Origin: Floridanema evergladense
GTDB lineage: Bacteria; Cyanobacteriota; Cyanobacteriia; Cyanobacteriales; Aerosakkonemataceae
Assembly (NCBI RefSeq): GCF_041929205.1
Contig: NZ_JBHFNT010000241.1
Reading direction: 5' to 3' (one strand)
DNA length: 64,000 bases
Below, one piece after another: positions 25,527 through 34,567 of the stretch. A program made the translations under genes and the position numbers. The notes under the pieces were generated by a model. The model was not told where the DNA came from and did not search any database. It worked only from the letters and a program-made list of their open reading frames with translations. Position 1 is the first letter of the stretch. Each line of letters opens with the position of its first letter.

Positions 25527-26066
25527 TCATCGATCGCGCAACCAACTAAATACTTGCATAGCTGTCAAATCTAACATTATTTCCGGTAATACGGGTAAGC
25601 GATCGCTATTTTTGAGCAAAGAAATCCGACCATCAGGTAACAATATTAATATCAGCTGTTCCGTAGGATCGATCAACCATCCTAGCTTTGTTCCCTCATT
25701 CAAGCAGATTTGAATTTTGGCAATCAATTTAGTAGTACTTTGGTCAGGAGAGAGGATTTCAATCATCCAATCTGGTGCGCCTTCAACAGCAGTATTCTCG
25801 ACAGGAATCCGACTTTTGTGGATAACTGTAATATCAGGAACGACAGAATTGTTGCTGAGAGTACAACGCAGTTTTGGAAAAGCTTCGTAGGGTGAATTTG
25901 ATAGATCGATCGCCGCAGTCAATCGCTTCTGTAAAATGCTATGGTAAGCTGTGGGCATCAGTTTTTGAGTTGCTTGTCCCTCCACAAACTCCCAAGCTGG
26001 CGACTCCTCAATATTGGGACGCTTCAAGAAGTCTTGCAATGTGAGTTGTTGGATAGAACTAATCAT
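25527..26066 (-). CDS. Uma2-family putative endonuclease
   Basis: A 179-residue Uma2/DUF820 protein: FLKRPNIEESPAWEFVEGQA, VVPDITVIHKSRI, DWMIEILSPDQSTTKLIAKI and LGWLIDPTEQLILIL. The catalytic ExK lies in the WMIEILSPDQSTTKL region. It converges with the other Uma2 gene (30-bp spacer) but is a distant paralogue. ATG start. Confidence 0.85.
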   Translation of the reverse strand: MISSIQQLTLQDFLKRPNIEESPAWEFVEGQATQKLMPTAYHSILQKRLTAAIDLSNSPYEAFPKLRCTLSNNSVVPDITVIHKSRIPVENTAVEGAPDWMIEILSPDQSTTKLIAKIQICLNEGTKLGWLIDPTEQLILILLPDGRISLLKNSDRLPVLPEIMLDLTAMQVFSWLRDR

Positions 26067-26185
26067 CAGGATTTAACTATGTAAGATGCTCAAATGGTCA
26101 GTATCTAAAAGGTACATTTTAATCGATAGAAGACTGTTCGGAATCTTGTTGCTGAGACTGAAGAGCAATTTCTTGACTCAATATT

Positions 26186-26431
26186 TTACTTAATAATAAC
26201 AATGCCCTCTGTTGGGGGTGGGATTCGTTGTTCGTCATCCTCTTGCTGAGACTGGCGATACTCTTTACCTAGCTGCATTGCTTCCTCAAAAGCTGTACTG
26301 TTAGCAAAGGTTCCTGTGATTTTTATCCACCAAGGATTTGAAGTAGTACTGCTGGGGGAAATTAAACTTTTGAGATGGGCTACTTCGGCTTCTAATTGAG
26401 CAACTCTTTCTTCTAATTTTGGTTCTGGCAT
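26186..26431 (-). CDS. small coiled-coil protein, antitoxin-like
   Basis: About 81 residues: a coiled coil (LEERVAQLEAEVAHLKSL), then NPWWIKITGTFANSTAFEEA and KEYRQSQQ. This layout is typical of small cyanobacterial proteins encoded in front of PIN-domain (VapC) toxins. No PIN gene follows. After the stop, a +1 frame continues for about 22 codons (LSKILSQEIALQSQQQDSEQ) to 26119, so the 3' end may be frameshifted. Function is inferred only from resemblance. Confidence 0.55.
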   Translation of the reverse strand: MPEPKLEERVAQLEAEVAHLKSLISPSSTTSNPWWIKITGTFANSTAFEEAMQLGKEYRQSQQEDDEQRIPPPTEGIVIIK

Positions 26432-26490
26432 TTTCAATTTCAATATTTATGGCTTTTGTCATTATAGCTTTTCTAACTGTATAGAAAAGG

Positions 26491-26637
26491 GCGATCGCTC
26501 TTTGGGTGAAAAAAGGTAAAGTGCGTTAGCGTAGCTGACGAACGGCATATCGCTTTTCAAATAAAGTGGTAGGGTGCGTCAGATTCTTAAGTTAATTATC
26601 TCATCAACAAATTTGATTGTCTGAAGCACCCTAAAGA
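26491..26637. repeat. 147-bp direct repeat, copy A (downstream of toxin gene)
   Basis: It starts GCGATCGCTCTTTGGGTGAA, contains GTAAAGTGCGTTAGCGTAG and ends in the hairpin TAGGGTGCGTCAGA ... TCTGAAGCACCCTA. Copy B at 27316-27462 has the same order of blocks in the same orientation. Confidence 0.8.
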
Positions 26638-26656
26638 GTCTTTATTAAATTATTCA

Positions 26657-26992
26657 TCATTCTAAATCTGCAAAAGCAACTTTCAAGCAAGCACGAACTT
26701 CCTTCCAATCTCGTTCTGAAAGATGACCAATTAGAACTAAGTTAGCAGATGGGGGTAGAGTAACAATAAAACTGCGAAAAACAGAAGCAACTCGTAAACC
26801 TGCTATTGCCCAATCTTGCAGTATGTAATCAGTTGCACCTAAAGCATCTGTCTGGGTAGTAATGAGTCCAACTATTACATCAGGGCGGGTTGTATTATAA
26901 GTATCCGACGATAGAATTACAGCAGGACGACGTTTAATACCTGTGACACCAGGAAAATCTACAGTCACTACATCACCAGGATTAAACGACAC
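26657..26992 (-). CDS. MazF/PemK-family toxin
   Basis: A 111-residue protein with the MazF/PemK fold: FNPGDVVTVDFPGVTGIKRRPAVILSS-type start (GDVVTVDFPGVTGIKRRPAV), LITTQTDALGATDY, and VASVFRSFIVTLPPSANLVL followed by IGHLSERDW. Members are ribosome-independent mRNA endonucleases. The start codon lies 2 bp after the antitoxin stop, so the pair is translationally linked. The pair lies between two direct repeats. Confidence 0.88.
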   Translation of the reverse strand: MSFNPGDVVTVDFPGVTGIKRRPAVILSSDTYNTTRPDVIVGLITTQTDALGATDYILQDWAIAGLRVASVFRSFIVTLPPSANLVLIGHLSERDWKEVRACLKVAFADLE

Positions 26993-26994
26993 TG

Positions 26995-27213
26995 TTATAT
27001 CTCCTCATTTTCAGGAAAGAGGGTAGCTGCGTATTGTAAGGAAAAGGCGGTTACATCAAGTTGATCTTGCTCAGTCCAAGTATCGCTTTGCTCGACGATA
27101 GACAGATTTTGCTGCACCAAATCGTTGAGGATAAGAGTTGCCAAGCGCAGTCTTTCAGTTGGTGAAAGGGTACAAACAACTCGATCGTAAAGTTCTTGAA
27201 CAGTGGTTGACAT
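26995..27213 (-). CDS. antitoxin of the MazF-like pair
   Basis: A 72-residue helical protein (TVQELYDRVVCTLSPTERLR, LATLILNDL) typical of cyanobacterial antitoxins paired with MazF/PemK toxins. No AbrB fold is visible, so it is an unrelated antitoxin class. Upstream, AGGAGG lies about 7 nt before the ATG (CAGGAGGATTTGCC), a strong ribosome site, as expected for excess antitoxin. Confidence 0.82.
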   Translation of the reverse strand: MSTTVQELYDRVVCTLSPTERLRLATLILNDLVQQNLSIVEQSDTWTEQDQLDVTAFSLQYAATLFPENEEI

Positions 27214-27315
27214 GGCAAATCCTCCTGCTTCTTATCCTAATGGGTAAGCTGGGTATTGGCTAGGCGATCGCACTCTTTGTGTGGATGCGATCGCCTATCT
27301 ATAAAAAACTTAGGA

Positions 27316-27462
27316 GCGATCGATCTTTGGGTGAAAAAAGGTAAAGAGCGTTAGCGTAGCGTAACGTAGGCATATCGCCTCTCAAAATAGAGTCGTAGGG
27401 TGTGTTAGATTTTTAAGTTAATTATCTAATCAATAGTTTGATTATCTGACGCACCCTACGGA
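27316..27462. repeat. 147-bp direct repeat, copy B (upstream of antitoxin gene)
   Basis: It starts GCGATCGATCTTTGGGTGAA and ends in TAGGGTGTGTTAGA ... TCTGACGCACCCTA. It is about 80% identical by eye to copy A; together they bracket the toxin-antitoxin pair. Confidence 0.8.
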
Positions 27463-27477
27463 CTACTAATACATAAC

Positions 27478-28593
27478 TTAGTTACCGAAGCACACTTGAA
27501 GAGTTCCTCCGTTATCGCCAAGTGCATTATCAGCATCATTAATTCTCATGTCTACAGCTCCAAAGCCACTTGTGAAAGATACTGGATTCTGAACCCATAA
27601 AGTCCCGCCACCTGTTCCCATTAACAAAGCACCGAATGGAAATCTCTGATCGAATTTGTACTGATTATATGGAGCAAGCCGTTCAGCATCCTGTCCTGTA
27701 TGTCCTCCAGAACGAACAGGAGAGTAATTTCGAGCATCAACACTCCAACCTCCACTGATACTTGCGACTCTAGTAAAACTGCCTGGTAAGTTAAAATGCT
27801 GCCATCCGTTTCTTGAATCGACAGTAACACAGGCTGAATTGGATGGTTGTGACGGCTGTTGACTAGGGGTTGACTGGCTGGCAATTAATCTGTTGATTGT
27901 GTTCTTAGCATCCTCAGCGACTGCAAACGCTCTATTGTATGCGGCAATAGGATTCCCTACATACCTCCTGACTACGTAGATGTTGTACTCAATCCATGAG
28001 CCACACTTGTCTGCATTAAACGTTCCACACCTTCTAGGTCTTGCAGACCCAGTGACCTGAAACTTGCCCGCATCCTGTCCCGCTGCTGTAGTTTTTGTGA
28101 CAACTTCCTCAAAAGTGCGTACTTGTTCCGAAAGAGCACTCAGTTTTGCCTGTGCTTCAATTAGGGCTGGACCAGAAAGCACTGTTGCTTTTGCTTGAAG
28201 CTCACCTTTGATTTGCGTTAGCTCTCGCAACTTATTAGTAGCTACAGTGACAATAGATGCAGTTCCTCCTGGCGAAATCTGACTTACAGTCGGACCGTTT
28301 CTCTCACCAGCAGCACTTGTGACCTCAACAACCACAGAAGCAATGACGTATTCCGGCTCAGTTGCCTGAATGATTGTTGAGAATTCCTGAGAACTTCCGC
28401 CTGCACTAGCCTTGCCGCCACCCGGAGTAACCGTGTAGCAAAGAGTTCCAGGTCTTGGGTTACTCAAAGTTCCGCACGGTTGATTAGGGACTCCTGCTGG
28501 CACTGCTTCGGCTGGGGATAGAGCCGTTAGAGGGCTGGCTAATATAGCCAAAGTCACAACTCTCCAAACATAACTGAACGATTTCTTTCGCAT
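27478..28593 (-). CDS. secreted protein with LecA-like C-terminal domain
   Basis: About 371 residues. ATG at 28593 gives a signal peptide (MRKKSFSYVWRVVTLAILAS, cleavage near SPAEA). The middle part (about residues 60-240) is a helical or beta region of unknown type with an ELTQIKGELQAKA helix. The last 110 residues resemble the PA-IL (LecA) fold: SRNGWQHFNLPG, FPFGALLMGTGGGTLWV and MRINDADNALGDNGGTLQV, the last being the usual calcium and sugar-binding turn. Periplasmic or extracellular carbohydrate binding is inferred. Start at 28650 is unlikely. Confidence 0.7.
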   Translation of the reverse strand: MRKKSFSYVWRVVTLAILASPLTALSPAEAVPAGVPNQPCGTLSNPRPGTLCYTVTPGGGKASAGGSSQEFSTIIQATEPEYVIASVVVEVTSAAGERNGPTVSQISPGGTASIVTVATNKLRELTQIKGELQAKATVLSGPALIEAQAKLSALSEQVRTFEEVVTKTTAAGQDAGKFQVTGSARPRRCGTFNADKCGSWIEYNIYVVRRYVGNPIAAYNRAFAVAEDAKNTINRLIASQSTPSQQPSQPSNSACVTVDSRNGWQHFNLPGSFTRVASISGGWSVDARNYSPVRSGGHTGQDAERLAPYNQYKFDQRFPFGALLMGTGGGTLWVQNPVSFTSGFGAVDMRINDADNALGDNGGTLQVCFGN

Positions 28594-28936
28594 ATATGGC
28601 TTTGAGATTAAGTGTATGTTTGAATTACTCACTTTAAGTTTGCATCCCACTGATAACTTTCAATTGCACCCTGACAGATAACCTAGCGGTCTAACTATTA
28701 ATTGTCCCGCAGTTGCAGTACAATACTCTTTCTGCTCGGCTTATCCCCCACATCAGCGGTTTAAATCCGAACAGTTTGAAATACTTTTGCTCTGCTTTAA
28801 CTCAATCAAAACCGAAGCCTGATCGCTCTGTCAGTCGGATGAACATCGGAACTTTTCCCCAAAAAATCCCTGATCGATCGGGAAAATGTCGGAAAGATCG
28901 GATAATGTAACAATAATTGTAGTTATTTGTCTGATT

Positions 28937-30301
28937 ATGGATATTGCAGAAATTTTGAAACTTGCGGATGAGCTACTTTTCACTCATACAGGCGAACATC
29001 TAGACAATCTGCAAGAAACAATTCTTAAAATGACTTTACAAGGTGAAAGATACGCGAAAATTGCCTCGGAAAAACATTTAAGTGAAGGTCATATTCGAGA
29101 TATTGCATCGGAATTATGGCAAAAACTATCGGATGCTTTAGGGGAAAATATTAATAAATTAAATGTGCGTAAAATTTTAGAAAAAGTTATTATTTCTAAT
29201 AGTGTTTCAATAGGAGATTTTATTGGTGGTAATAAAGTAAGTATTTGTTCAGAACGAAGGCGAGTACCGAAAATTTATCCTATATCTAAACCATCCGAAA
29301 AACTCCATCTAGACATAGATAACGCCCCAGAAATTACCGAATTTTACGGACGAAATGATGAAATAAATACTTTAAAAAATTGGCTAATCCAAGAGCGTAC
29401 CCGTATTATTACCTTATTTGGTACGATCGGAATTGGCAAAACGACACTTGCTGTAAAGCTAATTGAAGAAGTAGCAACAGAATTTGAATATATTGTTTAT
29501 CGCAGTCTTCGCTATTGTCCAAGTATAGATAGTTTTTTAACTGATTTACTACAAAGCTTTGTCTCTCCTGCTGCTGTTCCTAATACGATCGATCGCCAAA
29601 TCAATTTACTACTTAAATTCCTCCGCAAACATCGCTGCTTAATCGTTATTGATGACTTGCAATTGTTATTTAAATCTGGAGAATTTGCAGGTCACTATCA
29701 AGCAGAATTTGAAGGATATTATCTGTTATTTAAACAAATCGCTAAATTGTCTCATGCAAGTAGTTTGTTGTTGATTACTAGCGAACAACCAGAAGATATA
29801 AACGCCAATCGTCACAAATTTATCCATTGTTTGAAACTTACAGGTTTGGGCGATTCTGCTAAAGAAATATTAAAGGATAAAGAGTTGTTAGATGAGCCAA
29901 TGTGGGATATTTTGATTGCAAAATATCAAAGTAATCCTTTATGGTTAGAAGTGACAGCGACGATGATTCAAGAATTATTTGCTGGAAGTGTCAGTGAGTT
30001 TTTATCTGATTCGTCGTTGATATTAAGTAATGAGATTTGCTCACAACTAAAGCGAATCTGGGTAAGATTAACTGAAGCAGAAAAGCAGATTATCAACTAT
30101 TTAGCTAAACAAGAAAAAGCTGTAACTTTGAGCCAAATTTTACAGGAAAAGCCAAACAATTACAATCCAGAAATTATATTAAATACAATTCAATCTTTGA
30201 AAAGGCGGGGGTTTTTAGATAATGAGCAAAATGGCGATCGCACTTCATTGTTAAGACTTAATAGGATTTTGGTAGTGTATGTGCGATCGCTCACTCAGTA
30301 A
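28937..30301 (+). CDS. STAND (NB-ARC-like) ATPase with N-terminal HTH-type domain
   Basis: About 455 residues. The N-terminal domain MDIAEILKLADELLFTHTGE followed by LQGERYAKIASEKHLSEGHI and LWQKLSDALGENINK is the HTH-like module seen before NB-ARC ATPases in cyanobacteria. The ATPase follows: ITEFYGRNDEINTLKNWL, Walker A GTIGIGKTTL, Walker B CLIVIDDLQLLF, sensor LLLITSEQP. A winged-helix-like end (NTIQSLKRRGFLDNEQNG) finishes the protein. No WD40 or TPR sensor repeats are present. ATG at 28937 is preferred over 28886. Paralogue of 2261-3727. Confidence 0.85.
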   Translation: MDIAEILKLADELLFTHTGEHLDNLQETILKMTLQGERYAKIASEKHLSEGHIRDIASELWQKLSDALGENINKLNVRKILEKVIISNSVSIGDFIGGNKVSICSERRRVPKIYPISKPSEKLHLDIDNAPEITEFYGRNDEINTLKNWLIQERTRIITLFGTIGIGKTTLAVKLIEEVATEFEYIVYRSLRYCPSIDSFLTDLLQSFVSPAAVPNTIDRQINLLLKFLRKHRCLIVIDDLQLLFKSGEFAGHYQAEFEGYYLLFKQIAKLSHASSLLLITSEQPEDINANRHKFIHCLKLTGLGDSAKEILKDKELLDEPMWDILIAKYQSNPLWLEVTATMIQELFAGSVSEFLSDSSLILSNEICSQLKRIWVRLTEAEKQIINYLAKQEKAVTLSQILQEKPNNYNPEIILNTIQSLKRRGFLDNEQNGDRTSLLRLNRILVVYVRSLTQ

Positions 30302-30454
30302 TTAAATTTGCCTTGCAGAAACCCGGTTTTTCACTCATTACCAGATTGTCTGTACATGGGGATAATTCAAAATCTTGGTGTCACAAGTTATTATCCGAAA
30401 TATTATTTAATTATCACATCTAGATAAAGAGAGCCATCCCATTTTCAAATCCAA

Positions 30455-30541
30455 CGGAGAGGGTGGGATTTGAACCCACGATGACGTTGCCGCCATAGCG
30501 AATTTCGAGTCCGCCGCATTCAACCACTCTGCCACCTCTCC
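30455..30541 (-). tRNA. tRNA-Ser (anticodon CGA)
   Basis: The minus strand reads GGAGAGGTGGCAGAGTGGTT and ends in GGTTCAAATCCC..CCTCTCC plus discriminator G. The acceptor stem GGAGAGG/CCTCTCC is perfect; the anticodon loop is CTCGAAA (CGA); a long variable arm is present, as required for class II tRNA-Ser. No CCA is encoded. About 87 nt. Confidence 0.95.
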
Positions 30542-30582
30542 AAAGGCAAGCTTGATCCATTATATCATTAACTTACTTGATT

Positions 30583-32877
30583 TTACAGCAAAGCATTGTA
30601 ACCTTCTGTTAATTCCAAAGATGTTTCAAATTTACCACTCGGTTTCCACTGAACTGCGCCATCTTTACCAGTAATAAACAAGTTAATTTTAGCTTGATTA
30701 ACATTTGCTAAGGTTTCTAAATCAACCTTATCCGCAGAAACAATCACAACTTTTGGTTGTACTACCTTTAACAACTCTGCTGTAACTCTTTCTCCAGATG
30801 TCCATAACACATCAACTTTGGGGAATTTTTCTGTGATTAATAACTGCTTTTGTTCCTCTGATTTCAATGCGCCAATGAATAACCAATTTTGTCCATCAAT
30901 TAAAAGCTGTAACATAGGAACTTCAGCATTAATCAATCGAACTGAAGTTGTCCCAAAAGTCATAATTTGACCTGGAATTAAAGGTTGATAATTTCCCTTA
31001 CGTGCTTGCAAAACTTTTTGAATTTCTGTTTGTCCCGGCGTACCATTTTCCGCAGATGAATTACTATAAAAGTTAGCAATGGGCAAATATCCAAGGATGG
31101 TTAACCAACCACTTTTATTATCATTTGTTGTATTAGTAGCGATCGCCCAATCAACCTGATTCACTCCCTGATGTTGTAAAAAGGGAATAATATCATATTT
31201 CCCTGTACTCGAGTCGCCACTATTAACTAGAGTCACTTTTCCCTTATCTTGTATTACTAAAACTGGTTGTTTACCAGCTTCCAATATAGTGGCTTGAAAC
31301 AAAGCAGTTTGCGTTTGCCAAACCGGAATTACAATCACAGTTGCTGCCAATAAACCAGCGAACCACCAATAATTTCGCCACCACCTGAACAAGCAAACTA
31401 AAGCAATTAAAATATACAAAACTAATAGTTGATATTGAGAAATTGCCCCTACCGCAACCGAATTTCCCGGTAACTCATAAAAGAATTCTACCAATCCAAT
31501 CAACCAATGAGTAGGGTAATAAAGTAACCAAGCAATTCTACCACCTGCGATCGGCCAAAGCACACCTAAAATCGCACTAATAAAGCCACCAATACTAAGA
31601 ATAGTTACAAATGGTGTTGTAATTATATTAATCGGAATACTATAAGGAGAAATGATTTTAAAAACATACAATTGTAAAGGCAAAGTCCAAATAGAAGCAG
31701 CAACTGGAATAGCAATAGCTGCCGCTAAAACTGGTGGCATCCAGTCCAATCTTTTACTAATTGCTGGTACCGTTACCACCAATCCCAAAGTTGCCAAAAA
31801 ACTCAATTGAAAACTTAAATCCCAAATCCAAGTAGGATTTAACAAAAGTAGAAAAGTTGCCGCAAGTAACAGAGAACCTATAGGATTAATTTTCCTTTGC
31901 AGCAAGGGAGCAATTAAAGCTGCAACTCCCATTACCACTGCTCTTAATATAGGTGGTTGCGGCCCCGTCAAAGCTAAAAAAATTCCTAAAGCTATGACTC
32001 CAGCGATGAATTGCGATCGAACAGACAACCCCTTAGTTAACAACAAAACCACATATAAAATTAACGATACCTGAAAACCTGAAGCCGCCAAAGTATGAGC
32101 CAAACCAATTCGGGTAAACTGATCCTTAAGCTCCACAGGCAGATAAAAATTAACAGATTGACTACCTAAAACCATCGCACTCACCAAAGGCCCTTCAGGA
32201 ACCCCTAAACCAAGAGTATGAGAACGAATAATTCTTTGTCTAATTGCCCACCAACCAATTTTAGCGCCTTGTTCCTCCGTCAAAAACTCAACTTTTTGAC
32301 CTGCTAAACCAGCAAAAGCACCTTCTTGTGCTAAATAATTACGAAAATCAAAACCACCCGGATTACTAACTAATTTAGGTTTATACAACCTACCCATAAC
32401 AGCAATTCTTTGATCGGTATGTAACCCAGTTGCTTGTAGCAAAGGCACAGTTACATACAATTTTCCCGAAACTTCTTTACCCAATTGTACTGGTCTATCT
32501 TTACCAATTATCTCATTCAACTGAGTCGCTTCCAACCAAAATTGCGCCTTTCTGGTGCGAGTTAGGCGAGGCATACTTTCCACAGTACCTCTAACAGTGA
32601 CCAACTGTTCCATAGCACCAGTTTCTCGGCTAATATCATTAGTTGGAGGTCGGGGTATTCTCACCTGAAAATATAAAGTTGCTGCTAATCCCACCAATCC
32701 AGCTACTAACCAAATCCAACGTTTCGGCCCTTTGCGCCAAAATCTAGGCACAAAAAACGTTGCTATAATTCCTAAAATTAGTACAACAATTCCTCCCCAA
32801 GGTAAAGGAAGTATTGTAGAAAGCAAGCCAATGATGTAGGCTAAACAAAGAATAAAAGCAATAGTGGCTGAATTCAT
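30583..32877 (-). CDS. comEC: ComEC/Rec2-family DNA uptake protein
   Basis: Inner-membrane channel for single-stranded DNA in natural transformation, 764 residues. A cluster of membrane helices at the N-terminus is followed by an OB-like DUF4131 region (about 65-190), the Competence domain with about eight helices (about 220-510, including GLAHTLAASGFQVSLILYVV and ALTGPQPPILRAVVMGVAAL), and a C-terminal metallo-beta-lactamase-like domain (about 520-760). The HxHxDH motif expected after the first strand is replaced by IATNTTNDNKSGW (near 31120-31160), so the metal site is gone. Confidence 0.92.
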   Translation of the reverse strand: MNSATIAFILCLAYIIGLLSTILPLPWGGIVVLILGIIATFFVPRFWRKGPKRWIWLVAGLVGLAATLYFQVRIPRPPTNDISRETGAMEQLVTVRGTVESMPRLTRTRKAQFWLEATQLNEIIGKDRPVQLGKEVSGKLYVTVPLLQATGLHTDQRIAVMGRLYKPKLVSNPGGFDFRNYLAQEGAFAGLAGQKVEFLTEEQGAKIGWWAIRQRIIRSHTLGLGVPEGPLVSAMVLGSQSVNFYLPVELKDQFTRIGLAHTLAASGFQVSLILYVVLLLTKGLSVRSQFIAGVIALGIFLALTGPQPPILRAVVMGVAALIAPLLQRKINPIGSLLLAATFLLLLNPTWIWDLSFQLSFLATLGLVVTVPAISKRLDWMPPVLAAAIAIPVAASIWTLPLQLYVFKIISPYSIPINIITTPFVTILSIGGFISAILGVLWPIAGGRIAWLLYYPTHWLIGLVEFFYELPGNSVAVGAISQYQLLVLYILIALVCLFRWWRNYWWFAGLLAATVIVIPVWQTQTALFQATILEAGKQPVLVIQDKGKVTLVNSGDSSTGKYDIIPFLQHQGVNQVDWAIATNTTNDNKSGWLTILGYLPIANFYSNSSAENGTPGQTEIQKVLQARKGNYQPLIPGQIMTFGTTSVRLINAEVPMLQLLIDGQNWLFIGALKSEEQKQLLITEKFPKVDVLWTSGERVTAELLKVVQPKVVIVSADKVDLETLANVNQAKINLFITGKDGAVQWKPSGKFETSLELTEGYNALL

Positions 32878-32892
32878 GGAAAAAGTTCAATT

Positions 32893-33372
32893 TTAGATTG
32901 ACAAACCCAACTTTAATCCCAACACTGCATGAAGGAATAACAAACACAGTGCTGCACTTCCTAAGTAAGCATGAATTGTGCGAAGTACAGATTTGTTACC
33001 CCCAAACTTACTGATAGAAATTGCGCCATTAATGCCCAATAAAATTAACACAATTGAACCTGTCCAGAAATGAGGGCTTTCTAAAATTGGTTTGTGCTGC
33101 ATTACCAGTGATAAGAGTCCCCCAGTGTACCCCAATGCCAAGAATAAAAACATCCAAGGTGCTAGTTTACGATGATCGGAGCGACTTTTGAGAGCAGTTT
33201 CTCGATCGGCAACTACCCGTCCCCGCCATCCCGCTAACCCGACAAAGCTACCCATCACAAAGATAACGATCGCCATCATAACCGGATGTCCCCAATGCTC
33301 GATCGGTTCGGGAATACCCAATGCTCTAAACTGTGAAGCGATCGGTTCTAAAAGCTCATTCAGATTAGCCAT
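32893..33372 (-). CDS. DUF4079 membrane protein
   Basis: A 159-residue cyanobacterial protein with four helices: HPVMMAIVIFVMGSFVGLAG, APWMFLFLALGYTGGLLSLV, HFWTGSIVLILLGINGAI and IHAYLGSAALCLLFLHAVLG. Conserved histidines in GHP, QHKPI, SPHF and IHAYLG suggest a cytochrome b561-like arrangement, which is inference. It lies 15 bp upstream of comEC on the same strand. Confidence 0.8.
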   Translation of the reverse strand: MANLNELLEPIASQFRALGIPEPIEHWGHPVMMAIVIFVMGSFVGLAGWRGRVVADRETALKSRSDHRKLAPWMFLFLALGYTGGLLSLVMQHKPILESPHFWTGSIVLILLGINGAISISKFGGNKSVLRTIHAYLGSAALCLLFLHAVLGLKLGLSI

Positions 33373-33449
33373 ACTTCCTAACTATCCCATCAATAACCAA
33401 CAGTGAGTAGCTTTCCCCAAAATTTTTTCCAGCTTACTTCACCAAGTAA

Positions 33450-34355
33450 TTAGGATACCAGTTCTACAGGTAATTGCAGAGATGGTTGTGACCTCAATAA
33501 AGGAAAACCAAGTTTTTCTCTTTGTTGCACGTAAAGCTGTGCCACTTGTCTTGCCATATTCCGAATTCTGCCAATGTAGCGAGTCCTTTCAGTGACAGAA
33601 ATCACACCTCTAGCATCCAACAAGTTGAATGTATGAGAACACTTTAAAACATAATCCAAGCTAGGCAGAACTAATCCTCTAGCAATCAACTGTTCTGCTT
33701 CCTGTTCGTACAAACCAAACAAAGTAAACAGCAACTCTGGATTAGAAGCTTCAAAGTTATAAGTACACTGTTCAATTTCCCCTTGCAGATGCACATCTCC
33801 ATAAGTAATGTCATCTGTCCATTGAATTTCAGTGATTGCCGACTTTTGCTGGAGATACATTGCTAACCGTTCTAATCCATAAGTAATTTCGATCGAAACC
33901 GGACGACAATCAATTCCACCACACTGTTGAAAATAAGTAAACTGGGTAATTTCCATCCCATCCAACCAAACTTCCCACCCAGTCCCCCAAGCACCTACCG
34001 CAGCATCTTCCCAATTATCCTCCACAAATCGCACATCATGATCTTCCGGGCGAATCCCTAAAGCTCTCAAAGAATCAAGATAAATTTCCTGAATATTATC
34101 TGGCGATGGCTTAATTAGAACTTGATACTGATAATAATATTGAAACCGATTCGGATTCTCCCCATAACGTCCATCACCTGGACGACGACAAGGTTCCACA
34201 TAAGCAATAGACCAAGGTTCTGGCCCTAGTGCCCTCAGAAAAGTATGAGGATTCTTTGTCCCAGCGCCCTTTTCAATATCGTAGGGTTGAGCGATCAGAC
34301 AATGGCGATCGCTCCAAAACCGATTTAGAGTAGCAATAATTGATTGAAAATTCAC
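33450..34355 (-). CDS. glyQ: glycyl-tRNA synthetase alpha subunit
   Basis: Alpha chain of the bacterial alpha2beta2 glycyl-tRNA synthetase, 301 residues. Diagnostic stretches: MNFQSIIATLNRFWSDRHCL, QPYDIEKGAGTKNPHTFLRA, AYVEPCRRPGDGRYGENPNR and QQCGGIDCRPVSIEITYGLE. glyS is not adjacent, as is usual in cyanobacteria. ATG start; near divergent to the rRNA operon. Confidence 0.97.
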   Translation of the reverse strand: MNFQSIIATLNRFWSDRHCLIAQPYDIEKGAGTKNPHTFLRALGPEPWSIAYVEPCRRPGDGRYGENPNRFQYYYQYQVLIKPSPDNIQEIYLDSLRALGIRPEDHDVRFVEDNWEDAAVGAWGTGWEVWLDGMEITQFTYFQQCGGIDCRPVSIEITYGLERLAMYLQQKSAITEIQWTDDITYGDVHLQGEIEQCTYNFEASNPELLFTLFGLYEQEAEQLIARGLVLPSLDYVLKCSHTFNLLDARGVISVTERTRYIGRIRNMARQVAQLYVQQREKLGFPLLRSQPSLQLPVELVS

Positions 34356-34388
34356 AACTTTTCCTTACCTGAGTACTCTAACTACTTT

Positions 34389-34482
34389 AGGATTTACGCA
34401 AAGATTTTACTTGTAGGGTGCGTTAGTGCTAACGTAACGCACCATTGCGCCATGCCCTATTTAGTGTCAGTGCCTAAGTCCT
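34389..34482. repeat. 94-bp palindromic element with GGTGCGTTA core
   Basis: AGGATTTACGCA and TGCCTAAGTCCT form imperfect inverted ends; GTAGGGTGCGTTAG and TAACGCACC form the inner hairpin. The inner core, the ATTTAGTG block and the AAGTCCT end are shared with the copy at 57602-57661. It lies between glyQ and the rrn promoter. Confidence 0.7.
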
Positions 34483-34567
34483 CTACTTCTCTGACTCAAC
34501 CATTCTGCCCTAAAACTGCCTCCAGATGTGACTTTGAGGACTTCTCCAAAAAAGTTTTCCCAAACGG

